Source: Sphingobacterium mizutaii
Lineage (GTDB): Bacteria > Bacteroidota > Bacteroidia > Sphingobacteriales > Sphingobacteriaceae
Assembly: GCF_900187125.1 (NCBI RefSeq)
Contig: NZ_LT906468.1
Location: 992,001 to 1,056,000, forward strand
Length of the DNA: 64,000 nt
Direction of reading: 5' to 3'
Each line of letters begins with the position of its first letter. Positions within the stretch are counted from its first letter, which is position 1. The position numbers and the translations under genes are program-made. The notes under the pieces were generated by a model. It ran no database searches and was not told where the DNA came from. It saw only the letters and a program-made list of their open reading frames with translations. Below are positions 8,403-18,009 of the stretch, in pieces.

Positions 8403-10850
8403 ATGAAAATCCTAAAATTTGGCGGGACATCCGTAGGTTCCGTAGAAAGTATCAAAGCAGTATTAGCAATCGTAAAAGAATCTTACGAAGCTGGAGAGAA
8501 GCCATTGGTCGTATTGTCAGCGATGTCAGGAATCACCAACCTGTTGACAAAAATGGCTGAAGATGCAGCTGAAGGCAAACCTTTTGCCGAAGATCTGAAA
8601 CTCTTGGAGGAGAAACACTTTGAGGTGGTCAAGAAATTGATCGCTGTGAAGTTCCAAAATCCGGTGTTAACCAGATTAAAGCTCTTGGTCAATGAATTGG
8701 AAGACCTGTTGCAAGGGGTAACCGCACTAAAGGAACTGAGTAATCAGAGTAAGGACCTGATCATCTCTTACGGCGAACGTTGCAGCAATTATTTGGTCGC
8801 CAAGATCATGGAGCAAGAGGTTCCCGAAGCAGAGTATATCAATGCTTCCCACTACATCAAGACAGACTCCAATTTTGGTAATGCCCACCTGAACGAACCC
8901 CTTACCGCACAATTAATCCAAGCTCTTTCTCAAACTCACGCCGATAAACTCCTATTTGTAACTGGATTCATCGGTTCTAATGACAAAGGCAGGATCACAA
9001 CTTTAGGTCGTGGTGGTTCGGATTATACCGCTGCCATATTCGGTTCGGTACTGAATGCAACAGCCATTGAAATATGGACCGATGTGAACGGTATGTTGAC
9101 TGCTGATCCTAGAATCGTTAAGAAAGCTTTTTCTTTGCCTGTACTTTCCTATACTGAAGCTATGGAGCTTTCTTATTTCGGAGCAAAGGTTATCTATCCT
9201 CCGACGATGGTTCCGGCTTTTATGAAGAAGATCCCTATCGTTATCCGCAATACGTTTCAGCCTAAATTTCCTGGAACGGTTATTCAGTTCGAAACCGGAA
9301 AGTCTGGTTTTCCTATAAAGGGGATATCCTCGATTTCTGATGTTTCAGTAATCAACTTGACGGGTAGCGGCATGGTTGGGAAGTCTGGCTTCAGTGGACG
9401 CCTATTCACCCTATTAGCTAGAGAGCAGATTAACGTCATCTTGATTACCCAATCTTCTTCTGAACATAGTATCACTTTTGCTGTTAATCCAAGTGATTCG
9501 CAAAAAGCCGTTGAGCTTATCCAGAACGAGTTTGAACTGGAGCTCTTGGCTAATAAGTTATCCCTGCCAGTGGTAGAGAGCGATCTATCGATCTTGGCTA
9601 TCGTAGGGGAGAACATGAAACGTACGCCTGGCATGTCTGGTAAGTTATTCCATGCGCTTGGCCGTAACGGTATCAATGTACGTGCAATAGCTCAAGGATC
9701 ATCAGAGTTCAATATCTCCGTTATCATCAATAAGGAGGATCTTTCTAAGGCACTCAATGCTGTACATGATGCGTTCTTTGCTGAATTAAAGAAAACTCTT
9801 CACGTATTCAATATCGGTACTGGTAATATTGGTTCTACTTTGTTCAGCCAATTACATAAACAACATGCTTTCTTGGAAGAACAAAATGATATTGAAGTAA
9901 AGGTTGTGGGTATCTCTAACTCCAGAAGGATGTATTTCAATGCTGATGGAGTGGATCTAGGAAATTGGAAGGAAGAAATGGATGCGAATGGAGAGGTTGC
10001 TGATCTAGCTACGTTCATAGCTAAGATGCAAGAGATGAACCTGCCAAACTGTGTATTTATCGATAATACAGCAAGCAAATTGCCTTCGACCTATTATGAA
10101 AATATCTTTAAATCGAATATCTCAATTGTAACTTGTAACAAGATTGCAAACTCAGGCGATTATGCGCAATATAAACTATTACATGAGACCGCTAGAAAGC
10201 ATGGGGTAGATTTCTTCTATGAAACCAATGTAGGTGCTGGTTTGCCGATAGTGAGGGTTCTGAAGGACCTAATGATGAGCGGCGACCGCTTGTTGAAAAT
10301 AGAAGCTATCCTATCCGGTACTATTTCCTATATCTTCAATAATTTCAGAGGAGATGCTTCATTCTACGATGTGGTGAAGAAAGCACAGGAGCTAGGCTTT
10401 ACAGAACCCGATCCACGTGATGATCTAGGCGGTATCGACTTTATGCGTAAGATGCTGATATTAGGAAGAGATGCAGGATATCCTATCGAGTCCTCTGATG
10501 TTCAATTAGGTAATATACTTCCGGAAAGCTGCTTGAAGGCAAATTCCGTGGATGAGTTCTACGCTGAATTGTTAAAGGCTGACGAGTACTTCAATAATTT
10601 GAAAGAGGAAGCTGAAAAACAAGGCAAGGTTATCCGCTATATCGGTACCTTAGAAAATGGTAAAGTAGCCATTAGTTTGCAAATGGTCGATGAGAGCCAT
10701 CCATTCTATGCGCTATCTGGCAGTGATAATATCATTTCATTTACGACTGAAAGATATAAGGAAAGGCCATTGGTCGTGAAAGGTCCAGGTGCAGGTGCAG
10801 AAGTTACTGCAGGAGGTGTATTCGCAGATTTAGTCAACGTCGGCGCTTAA
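8403..10850 (+). CDS. thrA: Bifunctional aspartate kinase/homoserine dehydrogenase I
   Basis: The product is 815 aa, the usual ThrA length. The aspartate kinase domain (about 1-290) opens with KILKFGGTSVGS and has TLGRGGSDYTAAI. Two ACT regulatory segments follow (about 310-455; SGFSGRLFTLLAREQINV, MSGKLFHALGRNGINV). The homoserine dehydrogenase domain (about 465-815) begins with HVFNIGTGNIGSTL, the NAD(P) loop, and includes the GAGLPIVRVLKDL block. It performs the first and third steps from aspartate to threonine and is expected to be feedback-inhibited by threonine through the ACT domains. First gene after the attenuator, 19 bp before thrB. Confidence 0.95.
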   Translation: MKILKFGGTSVGSVESIKAVLAIVKESYEAGEKPLVVLSAMSGITNLLTKMAEDAAEGKPFAEDLKLLEEKHFEVVKKLIAVKFQNPVLTRLKLLVNELEDLLQGVTALKELSNQSKDLIISYGERCSNYLVAKIMEQEVPEAEYINASHYIKTDSNFGNAHLNEPLTAQLIQALSQTHADKLLFVTGFIGSNDKGRITTLGRGGSDYTAAIFGSVLNATAIEIWTDVNGMLTADPRIVKKAFSLPVLSYTEAMELSYFGAKVIYPPTMVPAFMKKIPIVIRNTFQPKFPGTVIQFETGKSGFPIKGISSISDVSVINLTGSGMVGKSGFSGRLFTLLAREQINVILITQSSSEHSITFAVNPSDSQKAVELIQNEFELELLANKLSLPVVESDLSILAIVGENMKRTPGMSGKLFHALGRNGINVRAIAQGSSEFNISVIINKEDLSKALNAVHDAFFAELKKTLHVFNIGTGNIGSTLFSQLHKQHAFLEEQNDIEVKVVGISNSRRMYFNADGVDLGNWKEEMDANGEVADLATFIAKMQEMNLPNCVFIDNTASKLPSTYYENIFKSNISIVTCNKIANSGDYAQYKLLHETARKHGVDFFYETNVGAGLPIVRVLKDLMMSGDRLLKIEAILSGTISYIFNNFRGDASFYDVVKKAQELGFTEPDPRDDLGGIDFMRKMLILGRDAGYPIESSDVQLGNILPESCLKANSVDEFYAELLKADEYFNNLKEEAEKQGKVIRYIGTLENGKVAISLQMVDESHPFYALSGSDNIISFTTERYKERPLVVKGPGAGAEVTAGGVFADLVNVGA

Positions 10851-10869
10851 TTCATAAAAAATAGAAATC

Positions 10870-11862
10870 ATGTCAAATCCTGAACAATTAATAAAAAAGG
10901 AAAATACATTGAATCCAGACAAATGGTTAAAAGAAGTACGCGTATTTGCTCCGGCTACGGTAGCAAATATGATCTGTGGCTTTGATATATTGGGTTTTGC
11001 GGTGGATAAACCTGGAGACGAGGTTTATATGCAAAGGGTGGAAGAGTCCGGTGTAAGGATTCGTTCTATCCAAGGAGATGATGGCCGCTTGCCATTAGAC
11101 CCGGATAAGAATACAGTGAGTGCCTGTGTCAAGATGTTATTGAGCCATTTAGGTCTTGAAGAAGAGGTTGGTATTGAAATCGACCTGATCAAGCACATGC
11201 CCATTGGTAGCGGATTGGGCTCAAGTTCGGCTAGTACCGTTGCTGGTTTGTTTGCAATAAATGCTTTATTGGGTAATCCGTTGACCAAGAATGAACTGAT
11301 GCCATTCTGCGTAGAAGGCGAACGATTGGCTTGTGGCCATGGACATGCCGATAATGTTGCTCCAGCGTTGATGGGTGGCATTACATTGATCAGGGGTTAT
11401 GAACCTTTGGATATCATTAATCTGCCGGTTCCGGAAGATTTGGTTGCTGGTATTGTGTTTCCGCAAGTGGATGTGCCAACTAGGGACGCTAGGCAATTGA
11501 TCAAGGAAAAAGTATCCTTGAAAGATGCCGTTAACCAATGGGGAAATATAGCTGGCTTAGTTGCGGGCTTATACCGTAGCGATTACGAATTGATCGGTAG
11601 AAGCATGCACGATGTATTGATAGAGCCTACTAGGGCTATCCTGATCCCTGAATTCTATGAAATGAAGCGCATAGCGATGGAAGCAGGAGTGCTAAGCTTT
11701 GGCATCTCAGGGTCAGGACCTTCTGTGGTTGCCATCAGCAAGGGATCTGAAGCCGCTCAAGTGGCGGTTGATCGTATTCAGGAGCATTTGACTGCTAATG
11801 GTATCGAAAGCTTGCAGTTTGTTTCTGCAGTCAATGCTGAAGGACCCAAAATTCTTTCTTAA
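10870..11862 (+). CDS. thrB: Homoserine kinase
   Basis: The product is 330 aa, a GHMP-family kinase. The ATP loop is PIGSGLGSSSASTVAGLF, the N-terminal block is RVFAPATVANMICGFDILGFA, and the C-terminal motif is SFGISGSGPSVVAI. It phosphorylates homoserine for threonine synthase. Compared with typical ThrB (about 310 aa) there are about 20 extra N-terminal residues before VRVFAPATVAN. The annotated start has the first ATG after thrA, and no later ATG precedes the core. It lies between thrA and thrC in the classic order with short gaps. Confidence 0.94.
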   Translation: MSNPEQLIKKENTLNPDKWLKEVRVFAPATVANMICGFDILGFAVDKPGDEVYMQRVEESGVRIRSIQGDDGRLPLDPDKNTVSACVKMLLSHLGLEEEVGIEIDLIKHMPIGSGLGSSSASTVAGLFAINALLGNPLTKNELMPFCVEGERLACGHGHADNVAPALMGGITLIRGYEPLDIINLPVPEDLVAGIVFPQVDVPTRDARQLIKEKVSLKDAVNQWGNIAGLVAGLYRSDYELIGRSMHDVLIEPTRAILIPEFYEMKRIAMEAGVLSFGISGSGPSVVAISKGSEAAQVAVDRIQEHLTANGIESLQFVSAVNAEGPKILS

Positions 11863-11878
11863 ACCTAAACTTAAAACC

Positions 11879-13186
11879 ATGCAATTTTACAGTACAAACA
11901 ATAAAGATCTACGCGTTTCCTTCCAAGAGGCAGTATTTAATTCCCTTCCTCAAGATAAGGGACTCTATATGCCTGAGAATATCCCTAGCCTAGATCCTTA
12001 TTTCATTAAAAATATACAGCAATATTCCTTTCAGGAGATTGCATTTCAGATCGCCAATGCTATTATAGGGAATGATATTGCGGAGAAAGACTTGAAGGCT
12101 ATCATCAATGAGGCCATCAACTTTGATGCACCAGTGAAGTTCTTAAGCCCCGATACTGCTGTATTGGAACTTTTTCACGGTCCATCCTATGCCTTTAAGG
12201 ACTTTGGTGCTCGATTTATGAGCCGTGTAATGGGTTATTTCTCGAAACAAGGAGAGCAGTTACTGGACGTCCTGGTTGCTACCTCAGGTGATACCGGAGG
12301 TGCCGTTGCCTTAGGATTTCTTGCTGTTGAAGGCACAAGGGTAACCATCCTATACCCAAAAGGAAAGGTTTCCAAAGTGCAGGAAGAACAATTAACGACC
12401 AATGGACAAAACATTAGGGCATTGGAAGTGGAAGGTACTTTTGATGATTGCCAAGCTTTAGTTAAGCAGGCTTTCAATGATCCTGAGCTGAACCAAAAAC
12501 TAAGGCTTACTTCCGCGAATTCTATCAATATTGCCAGATTGATCCCGCAGACCTTTTATTATTTCTGGGCCTATGCTCAATTGAAGGCTCAGGGTATGCA
12601 AGAGGTAGTGTTCACAGTTCCAAGTGGTAACTTCGGTAATATAGGTGCAGGCTTGTTGGCTTATAAGATGGGATTACCGGTTTCTCATTTCGTAGCAGGT
12701 ACGAATGTCAATGACACGGTGCCTCGTTTCTTGCAATCCGGACAGTATGAGCCGAAAGCTTCCGTACAGACCTTAGCGAATGCGATGGATGTGGGAAACC
12801 CAAGTAACTGGGTCCGTATCCAAGACTTATTCCATAATAATCTTTCGGAACTGCAGGGAATGATCAGTTCATACACCTACAATGATGAAGAAACTAAAAA
12901 GGGTATGGATGAGCTGTATGAGCAGTTCAAATATGTGGCCTGTCCGCATACAGCTATCGCTTATTTAGCCTCCAAGGCGTACCGAAAGGATCATCCTGGC
13001 GAATATGCTTCGGTGTTCCTATCTACGGCACATCCATGTAAGTTCCCAGAAGCTATTTCGAAAGATGTATATAAAGAAGTTAAACTGCCAGCAGGAGCAG
13101 AAAAGCTCCAAGGCAAACCAAAGTTAGCTGAAGAGCTGAAAGTAGATTACGACGCCTTCAAAGCTTATTTAATAGAGAACAATTAA
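11879..13186 (+). CDS. thrC: Threonine synthase
   Basis: The product is 435 aa from the ATG 16 bp after thrB; a longer frame beginning inside thrB at 11798 is rejected because MQFYSTNNKDLRVSFQEAV is the normal ThrC start. The PLP lysine lies in GPSYAFKDFGARF, and the cofactor phosphate loop is VPSGNFGNIGAGL. SGDTGGAVALGF is also family-typical. It converts O-phosphohomoserine to threonine, the last step of the operon. A strong hairpin at 13202-13241 ends the unit. Confidence 0.95.
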   Translation: MQFYSTNNKDLRVSFQEAVFNSLPQDKGLYMPENIPSLDPYFIKNIQQYSFQEIAFQIANAIIGNDIAEKDLKAIINEAINFDAPVKFLSPDTAVLELFHGPSYAFKDFGARFMSRVMGYFSKQGEQLLDVLVATSGDTGGAVALGFLAVEGTRVTILYPKGKVSKVQEEQLTTNGQNIRALEVEGTFDDCQALVKQAFNDPELNQKLRLTSANSINIARLIPQTFYYFWAYAQLKAQGMQEVVFTVPSGNFGNIGAGLLAYKMGLPVSHFVAGTNVNDTVPRFLQSGQYEPKASVQTLANAMDVGNPSNWVRIQDLFHNNLSELQGMISSYTYNDEETKKGMDELYEQFKYVACPHTAIAYLASKAYRKDHPGEYASVFLSTAHPCKFPEAISKDVYKEVKLPAGAEKLQGKPKLAEELKVDYDAFKAYLIENN

Positions 13187-13201
13187 CATCTTCTATAATA
13201 C

Positions 13202-13241
13202 AAAAAGGATCAATGCGAGTAATATCGTATTGATCCTTTTT
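13202..13241. terminator. Terminator after thrC (bidirectional)
   Basis: A 13-bp stem AAAAAGGATCAAT with ATTGATCCTTTTT. A and T runs on both sides let it serve thrC and the convergent thioredoxin-family gene. Confidence 0.85.
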
Positions 13242-13258
13242 GTTATTTACTGTGCATT

Positions 13259-14404
13259 TTATTCTAATGCTGCCAGAAACTCTTCCATCCTCTCAATAGG
13301 GAATTTCATCTGCACTAGATTCCCCGTTTTCGTATTGATGATCAAATATGTTGGATAGCTTTGTATACCCAAGGAATCATGCATCTCTTTTACTTCCGCT
13401 TTATCTACCCAATAATTTTCATACTTCTTTGGATGTTCATTTAAGTGATTTTTCCAATTTGCTTGCTTTTCATCAATGGATAGGCCAATAAATTTGACGT
13501 TCTTTTTGCTATTGCCAGCAATTCTTTCGTACTCCGGATGCTGTTGAAGGCAAGGAACACACCATGTCGCCCATATATCCACGACAATATAATCAGCATC
13601 CTTATATAGGTCTTTGATATTGATGTTGTCATCATTTAAAGAGGTTAGCTTTATTCCAGGGAAAGGAATATTTACCATCTCCTCATTGCTTATATATAAT
13701 TTTTTATAGTTGTCTAATAATTCATCTACCTTTTCTTTAGGAAGGTTTTGTTCTTTAATTTTTGCAATCAAGGTTTGAGCGGCATAAATATTTTGGGGGT
13801 TTAGGTTTTTTAGCGCAGTTTCCATAAATGGATCTTTATAAGTATTGTTCAGGAACTCCAGGGTAAGTAATGAATTCGGGTAGTTCTGAAGGACTTTTAA
13901 TGACTCCGAAAAGGTCTGCTCTACCATGTCGTCAAATGATAATTTACCTTCCTGCCAACTTTTCATCGTTTTTGTTTTCGCCGCATTTAACTCCAAATTC
14001 TGCTTATTTAGTTTACTGCCTTCCACGGAAGCAGTTTTCTCTTTAGCGTCAACCTCAAGATTCATGTTCTCAGCATCTACAATAAACCGAATGGGGTCTT
14101 TGCCCATATGCAATTCTTTCCTTTCGTTTAGTGCAGCTACCAAACTATCTGAATCCTTATATTCATTTTTACTCAGTACGATGAAAGAATGGTTTACTTT
14201 ATCCTGAGGCAATTCTCCAGTTATCTTAAATTCAAAAGTATTGTTATCCAATTTATGGACTTGAAAACCATTAAAACTAGAAAGGTGGATATACTTTATG
14301 CTGTCACCAAGGTTGCTGATGCTTCCTTTGAGGGTTATCTCTTGAGCGGATAAAGATTGAAAGAAAATGGAAACAAATAGGAAGATAGTGCTAAGAAATC
14401 TCAT
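13259..14404 (-). CDS. TlpA-like thioredoxin-domain protein
   Basis: The product is 381 aa from the ATG at 14404, which begins MRFLSTIFLFVSIFFQSLSAQ, a standard signal peptide; a longer frame adds 39 hydrophobic residues and is less likely. Residues about 25-135 resemble the N-terminal DUF4369 domain common in Bacteroidota thiol-disulfide proteins. The C-terminus is a TlpA/AhpC-type thioredoxin fold with the redox motif ATWCVPCLQQHPEYE and the cis-proline segment SYPTYLII. It should act in the periplasm as a disulfide reductase, for example in cytochrome c assembly or envelope thiol repair. Specific substrate unknown. Confidence 0.85.
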   Translation of the reverse strand: MRFLSTIFLFVSIFFQSLSAQEITLKGSISNLGDSIKYIHLSSFNGFQVHKLDNNTFEFKITGELPQDKVNHSFIVLSKNEYKDSDSLVAALNERKELHMGKDPIRFIVDAENMNLEVDAKEKTASVEGSKLNKQNLELNAAKTKTMKSWQEGKLSFDDMVEQTFSESLKVLQNYPNSLLTLEFLNNTYKDPFMETALKNLNPQNIYAAQTLIAKIKEQNLPKEKVDELLDNYKKLYISNEEMVNIPFPGIKLTSLNDDNINIKDLYKDADYIVVDIWATWCVPCLQQHPEYERIAGNSKKNVKFIGLSIDEKQANWKNHLNEHPKKYENYWVDKAEVKEMHDSLGIQSYPTYLIINTKTGNLVQMKFPIERMEEFLAALE

Positions 14405-14576
14405 AAGTAGTTTATTAGTGGTTGTTATGAATATAATGAAAATAAATGTTGAAAGAGAATAAAGGTTCCAACGGTAAGAAAAGAAAAGGATAAAAATCAA
14501 GAAAAGGGGTCTGTTATTCAAAGTTTTTTAGTCCATGATGAATTAATTTCTTTCAATTCTATTTATTTTTGCATTC

Positions 14577-15761
14577 ATGAATAAAATAATCCTGAACAAA
14601 GGAAAGGATAAAGCCGCTTGGCAATTACATCCATGGGTCTTTTCCGGAGCAATCTCAGCTGCCCTGGGCAAACCACAAAATGGAGATATCGTTTCTGTTT
14701 ACAACATAGAAGATGAATTTATTGCTTACGGTATTTATAACGGCAACTCTAGGGTCGCGGTCCGTTTATTGGAATGGGATCCTAGTCAGGAGATCAATGA
14801 GCAATGGTGGCGCAATAGGGTAAGCAAGTCGGTCAATAACCGCTTGAGCTTACTTCATGACACCAACAATACCGTTCGATTGATCTTTGCGGAAGCCGAC
14901 TTCCTACCAGGATTGATTGCCGATAAATACGCCGACTTTATTTCCGTTCAGGTTCATTCCGCGGGAATAGAAAAGGTAAAAGATATTATAGTTGACCAAT
15001 TAGTCCAACTATTACAACCCAAAGGTATCTATGAACGCAGTGACCTGAAATCTAGGGAGTATGAAGGGCTTCCTGATACCAATGGAATCTTGTACGGTGC
15101 TGTTCCTCCAGAATTTGTTGATGTCATTGAAAACGGTATCCACTACCAAGTCAATATCGTAGAAGGGCAGAAGTCGGGTTTCTATTGCGATCAGCGTGAG
15201 AACAGAGCCATTACAGCACGATATACAAAGGACAAAACGGTACTGGATTGCTTTAGTTACTCCGGTGGTTTCACCTTGAATGCCTTCCGCGAAGGAGCAA
15301 AATCCATCACTTCTGTAGATAGCTCAGGACTGGCAATCGAAACCTTAAAGAACAATATCAAGCTCAATGGATTCGATAGCAGCAAGCATACCGCCGTCCA
15401 GTCTGATGTAAATAAATACCTGCGGGAATTGGGCGAGCAAGGAGAGAAGTTTGATGTCATCGTCTTAGATCCACCTAAATATGCCCCTACCAGGTCTGCT
15501 TTAGAAAAAGCCTCTCGAGCATACAAGGACCTTAACCGTCGTGGACTGATGCTCTTAAACAGTGGAGGCCTGCTGGCTACCTTCTCCTGTTCCGGAGCCA
15601 TGGATATCGACACCTTCAAACAAGTCATCGCCTGGGCCGCTCTAGACGCCGGTAAAGAAATTCAATTCATCTATCAATATTGCCAACCCGAAGACCATCC
15701 CGTTCGTGCTTCCTTCCCTGAAAGTGAGTATTTGAAAGGCTTGTTGGTTAGGGTGCTTTAG
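14577..15761 (+). CDS. RlmI-like 23S rRNA m5C methyltransferase
   Basis: The product is 394 aa. An N-terminal PUA-like RNA-binding domain (about 1-75, HPWVFSGAI) precedes a Rossmann SAM methyltransferase domain. SAM motif I is VLDCFSYSGGFTLNAF, the acidic residue is in SVDSSGLAIE, and the catalytic motif IV is VLDPPKYAPTR; a cysteine follows in LLATFSCSGAMD. This matches the RlmI family, which methylates C1962 in 23S rRNA (E. coli numbering). It stands alone, facing away from the TlpA-like gene. A GAGAT/ATCTC repeat and a terminator follow it. Confidence 0.88.
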   Translation: MNKIILNKGKDKAAWQLHPWVFSGAISAALGKPQNGDIVSVYNIEDEFIAYGIYNGNSRVAVRLLEWDPSQEINEQWWRNRVSKSVNNRLSLLHDTNNTVRLIFAEADFLPGLIADKYADFISVQVHSAGIEKVKDIIVDQLVQLLQPKGIYERSDLKSREYEGLPDTNGILYGAVPPEFVDVIENGIHYQVNIVEGQKSGFYCDQRENRAITARYTKDKTVLDCFSYSGGFTLNAFREGAKSITSVDSSGLAIETLKNNIKLNGFDSSKHTAVQSDVNKYLRELGEQGEKFDVIVLDPPKYAPTRSALEKASRAYKDLNRRGLMLLNSGGLLATFSCSGAMDIDTFKQVIAWAALDAGKEIQFIYQYCQPEDHPVRASFPESEYLKGLLVRVL

Positions 15762-15770
15762 GGAGACAGG

Positions 15771-15860
15771 AGATTTGAGATATTAGATATTAGATATGAG
15801 ATAGAAAGTCTGAAAAATTTAATATCCCAATACTCCAATCTCAATACTCATATCTAATAA
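15771..15860. repeat. GAGAT/ATCTC hairpin repeat, copy 1
   Basis: A block of GAGAT-type words (TTTGAGATATTAG, ATATGAGATAG) is followed by the complementary block (CCAATCTCAATACTCATATC). It can fold on itself. The same family occurs at 24296-24590 and 26458-26686, again just outside genes. Confidence 0.65.
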
Positions 15861-15866
15861 TAAAAA

Positions 15867-15897
15867 AACCTCGCCTCAGTTTATCTGAGGCGAGGTT
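15867..15897. terminator. Bidirectional terminator
   Basis: A 13-bp perfect stem AACCTCGCCTCAG/CTGAGGCGAGGTT with loop TTTAT, flanked by A and T runs. It serves the methyltransferase and the convergent SGNH hydrolase. Confidence 0.9.
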
Positions 15898-15900
15898 TTT

Positions 15901-16656
15901 TTATTTTATCAACTTAAGCCAGGCTTCGGCCATCAAGTTGGCGCCGGCCATGGTGGTGTGGACACCGTCGGTGGTCCAGTAGCCGCCATTGCTGTTTCTT
16001 TTCAAGCCTTGATCAAAGATGCTTTGGTAAGGCAAGAAGATAGCGCCGTATTCTTGGGCGATTTCCTTGGCTGCATTCAAATATTTTGGGAACTCAGGGA
16101 ACCAAGCATCCGTAACATGTTTTACGTTCTTGACCCCGAAAGGTTCGATAATAATCAATTTTACATCAGGCAGGGCTGCCTTGGTTTTGTCTAGCAACTC
16201 CTTATACTGTGCTTTATATTGCTCAGGAGAGTTTTTTGCACCACTATCCATCGTTCTCCAGAAGTCATTGACACCGATCATAATGCTCAGGATATTCGGT
16301 TTTAGATCCAAAGCATCCTTTTGCCAGCGGTTGATCAGATCAGGAACGCGGTTTCCACTGATCCCACGGTTATAGACCTTGATATTCTTGTCCGCATATT
16401 TATTTAGAAGGGTACTCGCTGCCATAAAAGCATAGCCGTTTCCAAAAGCATTGCCATCGTTAGGGTTTAGGTTTTCTTTATTTCTGCCTGCATCCGTAAT
16501 CGAGTCACCTTGGAACAAGATGACATCACCTTGGTTGATGCTCAGTTTAGCTTTAGCGCCAGTAGAAAAATCTATGGCATTAGCGAATGATGTTCCTAAG
16601 CCGGCTGCTCCCAGTGTCAACAAGCTTTTCTTTAAAAAGTCTCTTCTGTTATCCAT
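15901..16656 (-). CDS. SGNH/GDSL hydrolase with Tat-like signal
   Basis: The product is 251 aa. The N-terminus NRRDFLKKSLLTLGAAGLG fits a twin-arginine signal followed by ANA as a cleavage site. The four SGNH blocks are present: GDSITDAGR (Ser), NRGISGNRV (Gly), IGVNDFW (Asn) and TTDGVHTTMAGANL (Asp/His). Enzymes of this group are esterases or carbohydrate deacetylases; substrate is not readable. The catalytic set appears complete. It is convergent with the methyltransferase and shares its terminator. Confidence 0.88.
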   Translation of the reverse strand: MDNRRDFLKKSLLTLGAAGLGTSFANAIDFSTGAKAKLSINQGDVILFQGDSITDAGRNKENLNPNDGNAFGNGYAFMAASTLLNKYADKNIKVYNRGISGNRVPDLINRWQKDALDLKPNILSIMIGVNDFWRTMDSGAKNSPEQYKAQYKELLDKTKAALPDVKLIIIEPFGVKNVKHVTDAWFPEFPKYLNAAKEIAQEYGAIFLPYQSIFDQGLKRNSNGGYWTTDGVHTTMAGANLMAEAWLKLIK

Positions 16657-16700
16657 TTTATGTTTAAATAGGTTGATAGTGTAACAGCAATTTAGTTATT

Positions 16701-17888
16701 CTAACAGAATTTTTCAATCCCTTCCCTAATTATTTTACAGGAATGGATGATTTCATCCTCACTGATCGTCAATGGAGGAGCTATGCGCAAGGCTGTTTCA
16801 CAATGCAGATACCAATCAATGATGAGTCCTTTAGAAGCACAGTAGTTGCTGACCTGGTACACCTGGTCAAAATTGTCCAATTGCAGGCACATCATCAGAC
16901 CGAGACCACGGATTTCCCTGATCTGTGGTATTTGGAGTTCCGACCTAAAAAGCTTGGCTTTGCGGTCCACATCTTCTATCAGTTTTTCGTCTTGTATCAC
17001 CTTCAGGGAAGCCCTAGCTGCCGCACAGCTCACAGGATGTCCACCGAAAGTGGTAATATGGCCCAGCATAGGGTTCGCTTTTATTACGTCCATCATTTCT
17101 TTAGGAGCTACGAAAGCACCCAATGGCATCCCGCCGCCAATACCCTTGGCCAGCATCAGGATGTCTGGAACGATCCCAAAATGTTCGAAAGCAAATAATT
17201 TCCCGGTCCTTCCGAAACCCGTCTGGATTTCATCAAAGATCAAGAGCGCACCTTTTTCCGTGCATTTCTGACGTAGGGCTTGCATATAATCCTTGCTAGG
17301 CACGCGAATACCCGCTTCACCTTGAATGGCTTCAACGATGACCGCTGCGGTCTTGTCGCTGATCTTTTCCAGGTCAGGAAGGCTATTGTATTCGATAAAG
17401 GAAATCTCAGGGAGGAGTGGGGCATAGGCCACACGGTATTCATCATTGCCGATCAGGCTCAATGCGCCCTGCGTACTACCATGGTAGGCATGTTTGGCAG
17501 CAATGATCTCCCTGCGTCCCGTAAATTTCTTAGCGACTTTCATGGAACCCTCTACGGCCTCTGCTCCCGAATTGGTAAAGTATACCGATTGGAATGAATC
17601 CGGAAGGACTTCTAATAGTTCCGTAGCTAACAGCACCTGCGGGGATTGGACAAACTCGCCATAAACCGTCACGTGCATAAAGCGGTCCAGCTGTTCCTGA
17701 ATGGCTTTTAAAACTTGGGGATGTCTATGGCCAATGTTGCTCACATTGAAACCAGAGACCAAATCCATATATTTCTCTCCGTTTGGCCCATATAGGTAAA
17801 TACCTTCAGCACGGTCGATTTCTAATAATCTTGGTGAATCTGAGGTTTGGGCAGTGTTTTTTAGGAAGAGTTCTCTATTACTTATCAT
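16701..17888 (-). CDS. Class III PLP-dependent aminotransferase
   Basis: The product is 395 aa from the ATG at 17888 (MISNRELFLKNTAQTSDSPR); a start 36 bases upstream adds an unconvincing leader. Family marks are FTNSGAEAVEGSMKVAKKFTGR, the acidic LLIFDEIQTGFGRTG and the PLP lysine in LMLAKGIGGGMPLGAF. Relatives include acetylornithine, ornithine, GABA and lysine aminotransferases; the sequence alone does not decide. No arginine-synthesis genes are adjacent, so argD is not assigned. It stands as a single gene 44 bp downstream of the SGNH hydrolase start, possibly the upstream cistron of that gene. Confidence 0.85.
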   Translation of the reverse strand: MISNRELFLKNTAQTSDSPRLLEIDRAEGIYLYGPNGEKYMDLVSGFNVSNIGHRHPQVLKAIQEQLDRFMHVTVYGEFVQSPQVLLATELLEVLPDSFQSVYFTNSGAEAVEGSMKVAKKFTGRREIIAAKHAYHGSTQGALSLIGNDEYRVAYAPLLPEISFIEYNSLPDLEKISDKTAAVIVEAIQGEAGIRVPSKDYMQALRQKCTEKGALLIFDEIQTGFGRTGKLFAFEHFGIVPDILMLAKGIGGGMPLGAFVAPKEMMDVIKANPMLGHITTFGGHPVSCAAARASLKVIQDEKLIEDVDRKAKLFRSELQIPQIREIRGLGLMMCLQLDNFDQVYQVSNYCASKGLIIDWYLHCETALRIAPPLTISEDEIIHSCKIIREGIEKFC

Positions 17889-17982
17889 GATGTGGCAAAG
17901 ATAGGCATAAACAGAAACTTTCATGAACCTTTAGGGCAGGATGGCCCATGAATTTACAGGTATATTATAAAATAAGGCATAA

Positions 17983-18006
17983 AAAAAGAAGCGCTAGCGC
18001 TTCTTT
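17983..18006 (-). terminator. Terminator of the sigma-factor operon
   Basis: AAAGAAGCGC meets TAGCGCTTCTTT in a near-perfect palindrome preceded by a run of A, which becomes a T run on the minus strand. It lies just after the last gene of the unit. Confidence 0.75.
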
Positions 18007-18009
18007 ATA

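Noticed and set aside
11798..11878. Upstream start of threonine synthase
   Set aside because: It overlaps thrB and adds 27 residues not typical of ThrC; the ATG at 11879 is preferred.
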